28,622 bases of DNA from positions 1-28,622 of the forward strand of contig CATEWF010000007.1 in assembly GCA_949527715.1 (NCBI GenBank), written 5' to 3'. Of this stretch, positions 8,011 to 16,144 are shown one piece after another (positions within the stretch are counted from its first letter, which is position 1; every line of letters starts with the position of its first letter). This DNA comes from an uncultured Mycoplasmatota bacterium (GTDB lineage Bacteria > Bacillota_I > Bacilli_A > Mycoplasmatales > Mycoplasmoidaceae). The notes below the pieces were generated by a model. It had not been told where the DNA came from. It saw nothing but the letters and a program-made list of their open reading frames with translations, and ran no database searches. A program made the translations under genes and the position numbers.

Positions 8011-8037
8011 AAAAGCCACTATATTAGTGGCTTTTTT
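8011..8037 (+). terminator. Intrinsic terminator after the binding-protein gene
   Basis: AAAAGCCACTA (8011-8021) pairs perfectly with TAGTGGCTTTT (8025-8035) around a three-base loop, followed by more T. It separates the binding-protein unit from the permease promoter, so the two halves of the transporter can be expressed at different levels. Confidence 0.88.
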
Positions 8038-8043
8038 AATAAT

Positions 8044-8090
8044 TTTTAATTATAAAAATTTGGTATCTAAATAGAATTTTTATAACTTTG
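8044..8090 (+). promoter_or_regulatory. Three-part promoter of the permease/ATPase operon
   Basis: TTTTAAT (8044-8050), 8 bp, TTTG (8059-8062), 20 bp, TAACTTTG (8083-8090). The ATG of the permease is 41 bp downstream. Confidence 0.78.
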
Positions 8091-8131
8091 TATTATATAA
8101 AAGTTATTCATAAATTAAATGAAAAAGAAAA

Positions 8132-8959
8132 ATGTTAAAGAAGTTATTTAAATTTGGTGGTAATAGTGACTTTGGTAAAGTTAATAATGCTATTATTAGT
8201 ATCGTAGGTCTATTAGTTGTGTTGATTGGTTGGCAATTTATTTCTGCTAATGAAATTATACCAACAAAGGTATTGCCAGAGCCATTAAAGGTAATAAGCA
8301 GTTTTGGTAGTTTGTATAGTGATAATTATTTGCTTTCAAATATATGGTTTACTGTTAAATTAAATCTATTGTGTTATTTATATGCTATTCTTATTTCGTT
8401 TCCAATAGGTTTTCTAATTGCTTTATGCCCATTTTTGAATTTGTTTATTGGTAAATATATTAATGCATTACGTTTTACCCCAATGACAGCAGTTACGGCA
8501 TTATTTATTTCGATATTTGGTTTAGCATTTTCGATGAAAGTATGGTTTTTAACAATTGCTATTAGTATTTTTATTATACCAGAAATTGTTAATCGTATTA
8601 ATGATTTACAAAATCCCAATAATGTAAAGGATAATGTATATCTTCAGACAATCCAAACTCTTGGTGCAACAAATTGGCAAAAATTTAAATACGTATATTT
8701 TCCTTATGTGACAAGTAATGTAGCAAATAGTCTTATTGGACTTCTTGGTATTTCTTATAGTTATGTTGTTGTGGCAGAACTTATATATAAGGATGGAAAT
8801 ATAACAGGTATTGGTTCTATGATTAATACGATGATTAGACAGGCTAAAATGCCAGAAGCATTTGCTCTTCTTTTCTTGATAATTGCTATTGGTTATTTGC
8901 AAGATTTTATTTTTAATAAATTAGCAAAGATTTTGTTTCCTTATAAATACAACAATTAA
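8132..8959 (+). CDS. ABC importer permease, NitT/TauT type
   Basis: The 275-residue membrane protein has about six hydrophobic segments. The first (about 22-40) is followed by LPEPLKVISSF, the typical lead-in of TauC/SsuC permeases. The EAA loop that contacts the ATPase is seen at about residues 172-192 as QTLGATNWQKFKYVYFP, with the conserved Gly and the final Pro. The length matches the family. It lies 22 bases before the ATPase gene. The first residues (MLKKLFKFGGNS) are charged and cytoplasmic. With the binding-protein fusion upstream and the ATPase downstream it completes a canonical importer for a small organic ion such as a sulfonate, nitrate or pyrimidine-like compound; the ligand is unknown. 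Confidence 0.85.
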   Translation: MLKKLFKFGGNSDFGKVNNAIISIVGLLVVLIGWQFISANEIIPTKVLPEPLKVISSFGSLYSDNYLLSNIWFTVKLNLLCYLYAILISFPIGFLIALCPFLNLFIGKYINALRFTPMTAVTALFISIFGLAFSMKVWFLTIAISIFIIPEIVNRINDLQNPNNVKDNVYLQTIQTLGATNWQKFKYVYFPYVTSNVANSLIGLLGISYSYVVVAELIYKDGNITGIGSMINTMIRQAKMPEAFALLFLIIAIGYLQDFIFNKLAKILFPYKYNN

Positions 8960-8981
8960 TATCATTTAAAAAATAATCGTA

Positions 8982-9872
8982 ATGGGAAAATTTAATAAAC
9001 TTTTTACAGTTGAAACTGTTGAGAAAGAAGATACAAATAGTGTTGTTACACAGACTTCTGTTATAGAGAATACCAATAGTGAAAATTATATGGAATGTAA
9101 AGAAACAAATGTGCTTGAACTTAAAGATATCGTTCTTAAATTTGGTAATTTTACACTATTTGATAAAATCAATTTTACTATTCCTGACTTTCAAGGTAAA
9201 GGGCAATTTATAACAATTATGGGTAAGTCTGGTTCTGGTAAAACTCAACTTTCACGATTAATTTCTGGTTTGACCAAACCTAATAGTGGAGAAATAAATC
9301 TTTACGGTAAACCTTATACAGAAAAGACATTTATTCCGACAGTTTTTCAACAATACTCAAGTTTTGATTGGATGACAGTTCTTGAAAATGTTGAACTTCC
9401 AATGAAAATGAAAGGAATTGATAAAGAAACAAGATATAAAAAGGCTATGGAATTAATAGACCTTGTTGGTTTAAAAGGGCATGAGAATAAGTGGGCAAAA
9501 ATGCCTCCTCTTTCAGGTGGACAGTTGCAACGTGTGGCTTTGGCAAGAGCATTGGCGAGTGATTCACAAATTATTGTTCTTGATGAGTATTCTAGTGGGC
9601 TTGATGTTGCTTCAAAGGCTACAATGCAAGGAATATTGATGAATATCTTCAATGATGAAAAAGTTGATAGAACTTTGATATTGATTACCCATGATATTTC
9701 AGAAGCATTATTTTTATCACAACGTATTTTTATTATGGATTCTAAAACCCATAATTTTTCAAAGGTAGTTAATATTGATTATGGAAGTGATAAACGTGAT
9801 AGGGATGCAATATTGTCATCTGATAAGTATAAACAATATTATAAGGAAATTGAAGATGCTTTAAAAGAATAA
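8982..9872 (+). CDS. ABC importer ATPase, NitT/TauT type
   Basis: The 296-residue protein contains every catalytic motif of an ABC ATPase: Walker A GKSGSGKT (81-88), Q-loop at FQQYSSFDW (about 122-130), signature LSGGQLQRVALARALA (177-192), Walker B IIVLDE (197-202) and the switch His in ITHD (237). The D-loop reads SSGLD. A polar 45-residue N-terminal extension precedes the domain and is unusual for TauB/SsuB relatives. All residues needed for ATP hydrolysis are present, so the transporter looks functional. It is co-transcribed with the permease and is followed directly by a perfect hairpin. Confidence 0.88.
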   Translation: MGKFNKLFTVETVEKEDTNSVVTQTSVIENTNSENYMECKETNVLELKDIVLKFGNFTLFDKINFTIPDFQGKGQFITIMGKSGSGKTQLSRLISGLTKPNSGEINLYGKPYTEKTFIPTVFQQYSSFDWMTVLENVELPMKMKGIDKETRYKKAMELIDLVGLKGHENKWAKMPPLSGGQLQRVALARALASDSQIIVLDEYSSGLDVASKATMQGILMNIFNDEKVDRTLILITHDISEALFLSQRIFIMDSKTHNFSKVVNIDYGSDKRDRDAILSSDKYKQYYKEIEDALKE

Positions 9873-9878
9873 TGAAAA

Positions 9879-9924
9879 TTTTTACGATATTATTTTGTTT
9901 GTTAGAAATAATATCGTAAATTTG
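9879..9924 (+). promoter_or_regulatory. Promoter of the AAA+-M41 protease gene, built into an inverted repeat
   Basis: TTTTTAC (9879-9885, one A shorter than consensus), 8 bp, TTTG (9894-9897), 19 bp, TAAATTTG (9917-9924). The -33 box overlaps the end of the left arm and the loop of the hairpin at 9881-9920, and the -7 box begins in its right arm. Confidence 0.65.
9881..9920 (+). terminator. Perfect 15-bp hairpin after the ABC ATPase gene
   Basis: The arm TTTACGATATTATTT (9881-9895) pairs perfectly with 9906-9920 around a ten-base loop. It lies eight bases after the ATPase stop codon and can fold in the readthrough RNA. No long T run follows, so termination may be weak. The same bases carry the promoter of the next gene, so it could also be an operator. 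Confidence 0.6.
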
Positions 9925-9942
9925 TATTAAAATAATTTGTAA

Positions 9943-12045
9943 ATGAAATTGGATATTATTGATATAGAGAAGAAAAATAAAATTGTAGATGAAGCAATTT
10001 TACGTTTAAAAAATGATTTTGTCGGCATTGATGAACAAATTGATGAAATAATGAATAATGTCCGAACATGGTATCTTTATCCACAATTACAGGATAGACC
10101 GTTAATAGTATCTATATTTGGTTTAACTGGCACTGGTAAAACGGCTCTTATTAAGAAAATTGCTAAATATTTGGATATTGAAAATGATTTAGTCTATTTT
10201 AATTTCGCTGAAATTAATGAGATGCATTCGTATGAAATAGAAGATACCATTGAGGAAGAATTGAGCAACGAAAATTCAAGTCGAATGTTTGTTTATGATG
10301 AATTTCAATATGCCGCTACGTTAGATGAAGATGGATGTGAAAAAGATAACAAAAGTGGTTTAAAACCATTTTGGGAATTAATGGATAGTGGTATTTTGCA
10401 TAAACGCAATTCAATATGGGATAATAGATTTCTTTTTAATACAATAAGTTATTTAACAAAAATTAATATCCATCATCCAGTTATGATTGAAGATGGACAA
10501 TGGGTAAATGCAAAAGAATGTCTGAAAGATTTTAAAAATTATGAAATAATGCAATTTAAAGAATATTTTAATTTCGAAATAGAAGAAGATATTCTACCCA
10601 AAAATAATGAAAGAAATATACAAGCAATTGGATTAGGTAAAAGGATACCAAATGATACAAATGATTTCTTTATAAAAGAACATGTACTTGAACAAATTTT
10701 TAGACTATATCGGAAATCTAATAGTGTGAGAACTGATAATTTTGATTTATATAATGAATTATATAATAAATCATATGATGAAATAATTGATTTTTTTATA
10801 CAAACATATGATAATATCAGCAAAGGTTATGATTTAAAATTTAATAGCTCTATCATATTTGTTATTGCAAATCTTGATGAGGCTTATGAAATAAGTTTTA
10901 ACGTAAATCCTGATATGTCACCAGATCAGTTTCATAAAATAACAAAGAAAATTAATATTGTTGATATTAAGGAAGCCTTAAAGAAAAGATTTAGAAATGA
11001 ACAAATTGCAAGACTTGGTAATATTCATGTAATATATCCTTCTTTTTCAAGTGAAACGTTTAAGAAAATAATTGATATGACATTGAATAATTATGCTGCT
11101 ACCGTAAATGAATTAATCGGTTATAAACTTGTTTTTGATAATAGTATAAAAAAATGTATATTTGATGAAGCGGTATTTCCGACACAAGGTACAAGACCTG
11201 TATTTTCTACAATACATGAGATAGTGAAATCAAAACTTCCTGAAATTGTGAGAAAAATTAACGAAAATGGGTATAATGATAAAATTGATTATATTAAGTT
11301 TTCGTTTAAAAATAAAAAAACAATTATAAATTGTTATTATAATAATGAGGTTGTTGTAAAAATTTTATTTAAAGATAAATTAAGACTTAAAAATTTACGT
11401 GAAAGCACTCAAAATGAACAACAGACATTGTGTGCTGTGCATGAAAGTGGACATTTTGTAGTTTATACTGCTTTAATGGATAGAATACCAGAAAAGTTGG
11501 TTTCTAAAACAACAGATACAAAATCAAATGGTTTCTTATTAAAAGATGAAGAATATATTACAAATGTAAATTCATTTAATAAGATTATTAATGAGATTAA
11601 AATTAGTCTTGGTGGTTATATTGCTGAAAAAATTGTTTTTGGTGAGAAATATATTACTAATGGTGCTTGTGCTGACCTTGAACATGCAACTGTATTGGCA
11701 AGTAAGGCAATAAGAGAATGGGGATTTGGTTCACATCCATATTTAACCACATATGTAAGTACACCGCATCCGAAAGGTTCAATTTCTTGCTATGCTATAA
11801 AGGATTCAAATAATGATGTAAATACCGAGATAACAAATTTCTTTAATAAAATATATGCTGAAACAGAAGAACTGCTTAATAAAAAAGAATGGAAATCAAT
11901 GTTGAAAGAAAGTTCAGTTTATTTGAGTCAACATAGTAGTATGCCTAAAAAGAAGATGAAAGAAATATATAATAATGTGCCAAATGAGGTAAAAGTATGT
12001 CAAAATGGCAGTTATTATCGTGACAAATTAAAAGAATTTAAATAA
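9943..12045 (+). CDS. Soluble AAA+ ATPase fused to an M41 (FtsH-type) zinc peptidase
   Basis: The 700-residue protein has an N-terminal AAA+ module with Walker A GLTGTGKT (60-67) and Walker B FVYDE (D119, E120). A long insert-rich region follows, with what looks like the sensor part (IIFVIANLDEA) near residue 305. The C-terminal domain is an M41 peptidase: HESGH (500-504) binds zinc, and the third ligand is probably D578 in ADLEHAT, after the family block ISLGGYIAEKIVFGEKYITNGA. Unlike FtsH there is no N-terminal TM pair, and the AAA+ part looks closer to ClpB/torsin-like ATPases. It should unfold and degrade cytoplasmic proteins, perhaps host regulators or defence factors (inference). It has its own promoter and is followed by the chaperone genes. 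Confidence 0.78.
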   Translation: MKLDIIDIEKKNKIVDEAILRLKNDFVGIDEQIDEIMNNVRTWYLYPQLQDRPLIVSIFGLTGTGKTALIKKIAKYLDIENDLVYFNFAEINEMHSYEIEDTIEEELSNENSSRMFVYDEFQYAATLDEDGCEKDNKSGLKPFWELMDSGILHKRNSIWDNRFLFNTISYLTKINIHHPVMIEDGQWVNAKECLKDFKNYEIMQFKEYFNFEIEEDILPKNNERNIQAIGLGKRIPNDTNDFFIKEHVLEQIFRLYRKSNSVRTDNFDLYNELYNKSYDEIIDFFIQTYDNISKGYDLKFNSSIIFVIANLDEAYEISFNVNPDMSPDQFHKITKKINIVDIKEALKKRFRNEQIARLGNIHVIYPSFSSETFKKIIDMTLNNYAATVNELIGYKLVFDNSIKKCIFDEAVFPTQGTRPVFSTIHEIVKSKLPEIVRKINENGYNDKIDYIKFSFKNKKTIINCYYNNEVVVKILFKDKLRLKNLRESTQNEQQTLCAVHESGHFVVYTALMDRIPEKLVSKTTDTKSNGFLLKDEEYITNVNSFNKIINEIKISLGGYIAEKIVFGEKYITNGACADLEHATVLASKAIREWGFGSHPYLTTYVSTPHPKGSISCYAIKDSNNDVNTEITNFFNKIYAETEELLNKKEWKSMLKESSVYLSQHSSMPKKKMKEIYNNVPNEVKVCQNGSYYRDKLKEFK

Positions 12046-12052
12046 ATATAAA

Positions 12053-12073
12053 AATAGCATTATTTTTGCTATT
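12053..12073 (+). terminator. Weak hairpin between the protease and chaperone genes
   Basis: AATAGCA (12053-12059) pairs with TGCTATT (12067-12073). The stem is only seven A/T-rich pairs and lacks a long T run, so it may attenuate rather than stop transcription. TATTTTTG (12061-12068) in the loop resembles a -7 box, but the base at -33 reads TTTA and no TTTTAAC box is present, so I do not call a promoter. Confidence 0.35.
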
Positions 12074-12110
12074 ATATTAATATAAATAAAAAATAAAAAT
12101 TACTAAATTT

Positions 12111-12491
12111 ATGAAAGATTTTTTTGATGTTTTTGAAAATCTAAGATTATCAGATGTTTTTAATGATGAATTTTTAAAGAATCTTGATGGTGTCTTTGAA
12201 AAGAAAGAATACAAAGATGGTAAACTTGTTAATAGTGAAAAGAAAGAATTTAAGGATGGAAAAATAGTAAGTACAAGTGGAAGTACATGTGCTATTGATA
12301 ATAGTGAAACTACTATTCTTGAAATGAAGAAACAAGTTGAAAATTTAACTAAGAAGATTGCCGAAAAAGATGAAGTTATTAAAGGTTTGAAGTCCGATAT
12401 TGCACAAAAAGATAAGATTATTGATAAATTAACTGAAAAAGTTAGAGAATGCGTAAGTAAACTTGAAAGATTAAAGGAAATTTTTGATTAA
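12111..12491 (+). CDS. Coiled-coil protein upstream of dnaK
   Basis: The 126-residue acidic protein has two parts. Residues 1-65 contain a duplicated motif, KKEYKDGKLVNSEKKEFKDG, in which K-E-aromatic-K-D-G-K recurs. Residues of about 70-126 form a regular coiled coil with heptads (MKKQVENLTKKIAEKDEVI and similar). There is no signal peptide. It ends 29 bases before dnaK without a promoter between, so it is probably expressed with the chaperone and could be a co-chaperone or substrate adaptor (inference). No family recognised. Confidence 0.6.
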   Translation: MKDFFDVFENLRLSDVFNDEFLKNLDGVFEKKEYKDGKLVNSEKKEFKDGKIVSTSGSTCAIDNSETTILEMKKQVENLTKKIAEKDEVIKGLKSDIAQKDKIIDKLTEKVRECVSKLERLKEIFD

Positions 12492-12520
12492 GTTGTTTTT
12501 TATTAAAATATATTTTTAGA

Positions 12521-14473
12521 ATGAATAAACGAGTTATTGGAATTGATTTAGGCTCTACTTTATCAGAAGTAGCAGTTATTGAAAATGGTAAACCACTAGT
12601 AGTTGTTAATGAAGAAGGAAGTACAACTACTCCTTCAGTGGTTTCTTTTAACAATGATGAACGTAAAATTGGAAATCCAGCGAAACGTCAAATGGTTATG
12701 TATCCTAAACAAACTGTTAATTTGATTAAACGTTTTATGGGTGCAACATATGATGAAACTAAGGAAGCAATTGAACATGTACAGTATGAAGTTGTAAATA
12801 AAAATGGTAAGCCATATGCAAAAGTTAATGATAAAGAGTATTCGGCAGAAGAAATTTCATCAATTATACTTGGTAAAATGAAAAAGATTGCTGAAGATTA
12901 TGTTGGAGATACTGTAACTGATGCTGTTATTACGGTTCCTGCATTTTTTAGTGATAGTGCAAAGGCTGCGACTAAAACGGCTGGTGAACTTGCAGGATTA
13001 AATGTTTTACGTGTTATTGCTGAACCTACGGCTGCTATTTTATCTTCAAATATTGATAAGATCAAGGGTGGAACATATATGGTAGTAGATTATGGTGGTT
13101 CAACACTTGATTTTTCAATCGCAGATATTGAAGATAATGTTGTTGAAATCCTATCAAGTAGTGGTGATGTTTATTGTGGTGGTTCTGATATTGATAAAAT
13201 TATTGCTGATTTTTTGGTATCTGAATTTAAAGATAATAATGGCATTGATTTAAGCAATGATGGTATGGCAATGAGTAGAATATATGAGGCTGCTGAAAAA
13301 GCAAAAATTGAATTGTCAAACTCTACTATTGCAGAGATTAATTTACCTTATATTACGACCAAGGATAATGTCCCAATTCATTTAGTTACTAGTTTAACTA
13401 AGGCTAAGTTTGAAATGCTAATTGACAGTACTGTTAATCATGTAATTGAATGTGGTAAGGATGCTTTAAATAAAGCAAAAATTTCAACGGCAGAACTTGA
13501 TGGTGTATTACTTGTTGGTGGTTCTTGCCGTATTCCATTACTACAGGAAAAGTTAATCAATAGTTTTGGTGATAAATTAATTAAGAGTTCAAATCTTGAT
13601 TTAGCCGTTGCTGAAGGTGCTGTGATACAAGCAAACATTCTTGCTGGTAATACTGATACGGATATTTTGTTGCTTGACGTAACACCATTAAGAATGGGTA
13701 TTGAGACCGAAGGTGGTGTAATGACAACAATTGTTGAATCGAATACGACAATTCCTTGTAAACGCTCACAAATATTTACAACGGCTGTCGATAACCAACC
13801 AATTGTAACAATTTCAGTATTACAAGGTGAACGTCCTCTTGCAAAAGATAATAAATGTATCGGTGTATTTAATCTTGATGGTATTCTTCCTGCAAAAAGG
13901 GGTGTTCCTCAAATTGATGTAATTTTTGATATTGATGCAAATGGTATTTTATCAGTATCTGCTGTTGATAAAGCAAGCGGTAAAGAGCAACATATTACAA
14001 TTGAGAATAACAACTCTTTATCAAAAGAAGAAATTGAAAGAATCAAGAATGATGCCAAAGAACACGCTATTGAAGACGAAAGAATTAAAAAAGAGTTGGA
14101 AATGGTGAATAAAGTTGAAAGTACCATATATCAGACAGAAAGTTTACTTGAAACTTTTAAAGATAATGTTGTATTAACGACTGAGGATAAAGATTATTTC
14201 AATAAAAAGATTGAAGAATTGAAGAAGATTAAAGAAAGTAAAGATTTTGCTAATGCAGATTCTATTATAACTGAAATCAACAATAAATGGCAGACATTAT
14301 CGGCAAATGCATATTCTAAACATATGGGTGGTGATAATAAACAGTTTAATCAACAAGATATAATGAATATGTTTAATATGAATGGTGGTAATGCATTCAC
14401 GAACAATGGTTTTGGTTTCAATAATTCTTCTAATGGTGCAACTAAATCAAATGTTGATATTCAAGGCGAGTAA
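12521..14473 (+). CDS. dnaK: Hsp70 chaperone DnaK, divergent
   Basis: At 650 residues it is full length, with nucleotide-binding domain, linker, substrate-binding domain and helical lid. The first phosphate loop reads IGIDLGST (6-13), where bacterial DnaK usually has DLGTTNS. EPTAA (about 168) and the second phosphate loop VDYGGSTLDFS (about 189) are present, though the usual LGGGTFD is changed. The substrate domain keeps DVTPLRMGIETEGGVM, TTIPCKRSQIFTTA and FDIDANGILSVSA. The C terminus is Asn/Gly-rich and lacks the acidic EEVD-like end of host DnaK. It is thus an ATP-driven foldase, probably working with the DnaJ encoded 137 bases downstream. The changes suggest long independent evolution rather than a recent copy from the host. 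A hairpin follows the gene. Confidence 0.92.
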   Translation: MNKRVIGIDLGSTLSEVAVIENGKPLVVVNEEGSTTTPSVVSFNNDERKIGNPAKRQMVMYPKQTVNLIKRFMGATYDETKEAIEHVQYEVVNKNGKPYAKVNDKEYSAEEISSIILGKMKKIAEDYVGDTVTDAVITVPAFFSDSAKAATKTAGELAGLNVLRVIAEPTAAILSSNIDKIKGGTYMVVDYGGSTLDFSIADIEDNVVEILSSSGDVYCGGSDIDKIIADFLVSEFKDNNGIDLSNDGMAMSRIYEAAEKAKIELSNSTIAEINLPYITTKDNVPIHLVTSLTKAKFEMLIDSTVNHVIECGKDALNKAKISTAELDGVLLVGGSCRIPLLQEKLINSFGDKLIKSSNLDLAVAEGAVIQANILAGNTDTDILLLDVTPLRMGIETEGGVMTTIVESNTTIPCKRSQIFTTAVDNQPIVTISVLQGERPLAKDNKCIGVFNLDGILPAKRGVPQIDVIFDIDANGILSVSAVDKASGKEQHITIENNNSLSKEEIERIKNDAKEHAIEDERIKKELEMVNKVESTIYQTESLLETFKDNVVLTTEDKDYFNKKIEELKKIKESKDFANADSIITEINNKWQTLSANAYSKHMGGDNKQFNQQDIMNMFNMNGGNAFTNNGFGFNNSSNGATKSNVDIQGE

Positions 14474-14476
14474 TAT

Positions 14477-14506
14477 TTTTGGGAAGAATTGTATTTCTTC
14501 CCAAAA
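14477..14506 (+). terminator. Hairpin after dnaK
   Basis: TTTTGGGAAGAA (14477-14488) pairs perfectly with TTCTTCCCAAAA (14495-14506) around a six-base loop, four bases after the dnaK stop. No T run follows beyond TGTTAT, so it is a probable but not textbook terminator. Confidence 0.6.
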
Positions 14507-14530
14507 TGTTATATAGAAATATTTTAGGAT

Positions 14531-14577
14531 TTTTAACGAATAAAATTTGGTTGGAAACGAAATATTTTATAATTTTG
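14531..14577 (+). promoter_or_regulatory. Three-part promoter of the dnaJ-to-sigma operon
   Basis: TTTTAAC (14531-14537), 8 bp, TTTG (14546-14549), 20 bp, TAATTTTG (14570-14577) then C. It drives six closely spaced genes up to the terminator at 18572. Confidence 0.82.
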
Positions 14578-14609
14578 CACTTGAAAATTTAGGGTAATAT
14601 ATTTTAGTA

Positions 14610-15683
14610 ATGGAAAAAAAGGATTATTATAAAGTTTTGGGTGTATCTAAAAATGCAACGCCTGAAGAAATAAAGAAATCGTATCGTAAACTTAGTCTGA
14701 AATATCATCCAGATAAGCAACAAGGTAAATCTGAAACTGAACAGAAAGAAGCCGAAGAAAAATTTAAAGAAATTGCTGAAGCATACTCTGTCTTATCCAA
14801 TGATGATAAACGTAAGAAATATGATATGTTTGGTACAGTTGATGGATTTAATTTTTCTAATAATGATGTTGACCCATTCGATTTTCTAAGAAAAATGTAT
14901 AACAATTATGGAAATTATGAAGCGGAAAATCGTGTGATTAAAGGTTCGTCAATTCAATTTACCGTTAAAGTAACATTAGAAGAAATATATAATAATGACA
15001 AACATACAATAAAATATAAACGTTATAAACCATGTCATTCTTGTAATGGTAAGGGCACAAAACCAGACGGTTATGAGACTACTTGTCCAAAATGTAATGG
15101 AAATGGGGTTATAATGAATGAATATCGTCAAGGTTATGCATTTGTTAGCCAAACAGTCGAATGTCCTAATTGTCATGGTACTGGTAGGATAGTAGTTAAA
15201 CCGTGTGAGAAATGCGGTGGAACAGGTCTTGAATTATCCGAAGATACTTTTACATTCAAAGTTCCAAGTGGAATAATTAATAATACCTATACAATTATAA
15301 ATGGAAGAGGTAATTATCCAGAACGAAATAATGGTATTAATGGTGATTTGAAACTTGTCTTTAATGTACAACAGAATGATAAATTTATTATAGATGAGAA
15401 TGACCCATTCAATGTTGTTACATATATTGAAGTACCTATTTTAGATTGTATTACTGGCTGTGATACTAAGATAATGGGTTTGGATAATAAAATGCATAAA
15501 ATAACAATCTTACCAAATACTTTACAAAATTCAAAAGTTATAATGAAAGAACTTGGATTTATGCATAATGATGGTAAACGAGGTAATATGATTGTTTATG
15601 TTAAACAGAAAATGCCTTCCAAGATTTCTAAAGATGAAGAAAAATTGATTAATAAACTAAAAAATATGACAAATTTTAAGTAA
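14610..15683 (+). CDS. dnaJ: DnaJ (Hsp40) co-chaperone
   Basis: The 357-residue protein is a type I DnaJ. The J-domain (about 4-72) carries HPD at 33-35, which triggers Hsp70 ATPase. The Gly/Phe linker is short and poor in Gly. Four zinc-binding CxxC pairs are at 142/145, 159/162, 185/188 and 199/202, each followed by a GxG, then the two C-terminal substrate domains. Every residue needed for function is there. It probably serves the DnaK encoded upstream, although the two are on separate transcription units. The stop codon overlaps the Nudix start (TAATG), so dnaJ heads a translationally coupled operon. Confidence 0.93.
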   Translation: MEKKDYYKVLGVSKNATPEEIKKSYRKLSLKYHPDKQQGKSETEQKEAEEKFKEIAEAYSVLSNDDKRKKYDMFGTVDGFNFSNNDVDPFDFLRKMYNNYGNYEAENRVIKGSSIQFTVKVTLEEIYNNDKHTIKYKRYKPCHSCNGKGTKPDGYETTCPKCNGNGVIMNEYRQGYAFVSQTVECPNCHGTGRIVVKPCEKCGGTGLELSEDTFTFKVPSGIINNTYTIINGRGNYPERNNGINGDLKLVFNVQQNDKFIIDENDPFNVVTYIEVPILDCITGCDTKIMGLDNKMHKITILPNTLQNSKVIMKELGFMHNDGKRGNMIVYVKQKMPSKISKDEEKLINKLKNMTNFK

Positions 15684-16135
15684 TGAGATATAGTGCAGGT
15701 ATTATACCATTTAGAATAAATGATGAGACTAATGATTTAGAGTTTTTTGTAGGACATCCTGGTGGCTATGGATGGAGAAACCGAAATTATTGGGCTTTTT
15801 TAAAAGGACATATCGAGGATAATGAAAGTTGGCAAGATACTGCAATTAGAGAATTTAAAGAAGAAACGGGTTTAACAATGGAAGATTGCAGTAGTCATAT
15901 GCTGATACCATTGGGAACTGTACAACAAAATTCAAACAAAATCGCTGTCGCTTTTGCTTTACATTATCCTAATATTGACCCTGATAAATGTAAATCAAAT
16001 GTTATTGAAGACGGAGTTACCCCAGAAATTGATAAATATAGATGGATTTCTTATAATGATATTTTTGATGTAACTCATAAAACTCATTATATTTTTTATG
16101 AAAAAATAAAGAATATGATTGAGGGGAACTATTAA
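15683..16135 (+). CDS. Nudix hydrolase
   Basis: The 150-residue protein contains a complete Nudix box at residues 42-64: G, five residues, E48, seven residues, then REFKEETGL (REUXEEXGU). The N-terminal part (SAGIIPFRIND) and the WAFLKGHIE lead-in resemble dinucleoside tetraphosphatase-like Nudix enzymes. It hydrolyses a nucleoside diphosphate linked to another group; candidates are Ap4A, ADP-ribose, NADH or a capped RNA end. It overlaps dnaJ by one base (TAATG) and lies 9 bases before a macro-domain gene, a pairing that points to ADP-ribose or NAD metabolites (inference). Confidence 0.85.
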   Translation: MRYSAGIIPFRINDETNDLEFFVGHPGGYGWRNRNYWAFLKGHIEDNESWQDTAIREFKEETGLTMEDCSSHMLIPLGTVQQNSNKIAVAFALHYPNIDPDKCKSNVIEDGVTPEIDKYRWISYNDIFDVTHKTHYIFYEKIKNMIEGNY

Positions 16136-16144
16136 AGATAAAGA

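Noticed and set aside
8119..8151. Ten-codon upstream frame overlapping the permease start
   Set aside because: An ATG at 8119 opens a short Lys-rich frame. In such A-rich leaders this is expected by chance, and nothing else supports a leader peptide.
12061..12068. TATTTTTG as the -7 box of a dnaK-operon promoter
   Set aside because: The -33 position reads TTTA and the TTTTAAC box is absent; the bases lie in the loop and arm of a weak hairpin. Readthrough from the protease gene is an equally good explanation.
12521..15683. dnaK/dnaJ as evidence that the window is bacterial chromosome
   Set aside because: Loop residues and the C terminus of DnaK differ strongly from host DnaK, the genes share the three-part promoters with clearly phage-type neighbours, and no typical chromosomal neighbours are present. 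A megaplasmid still cannot be excluded.
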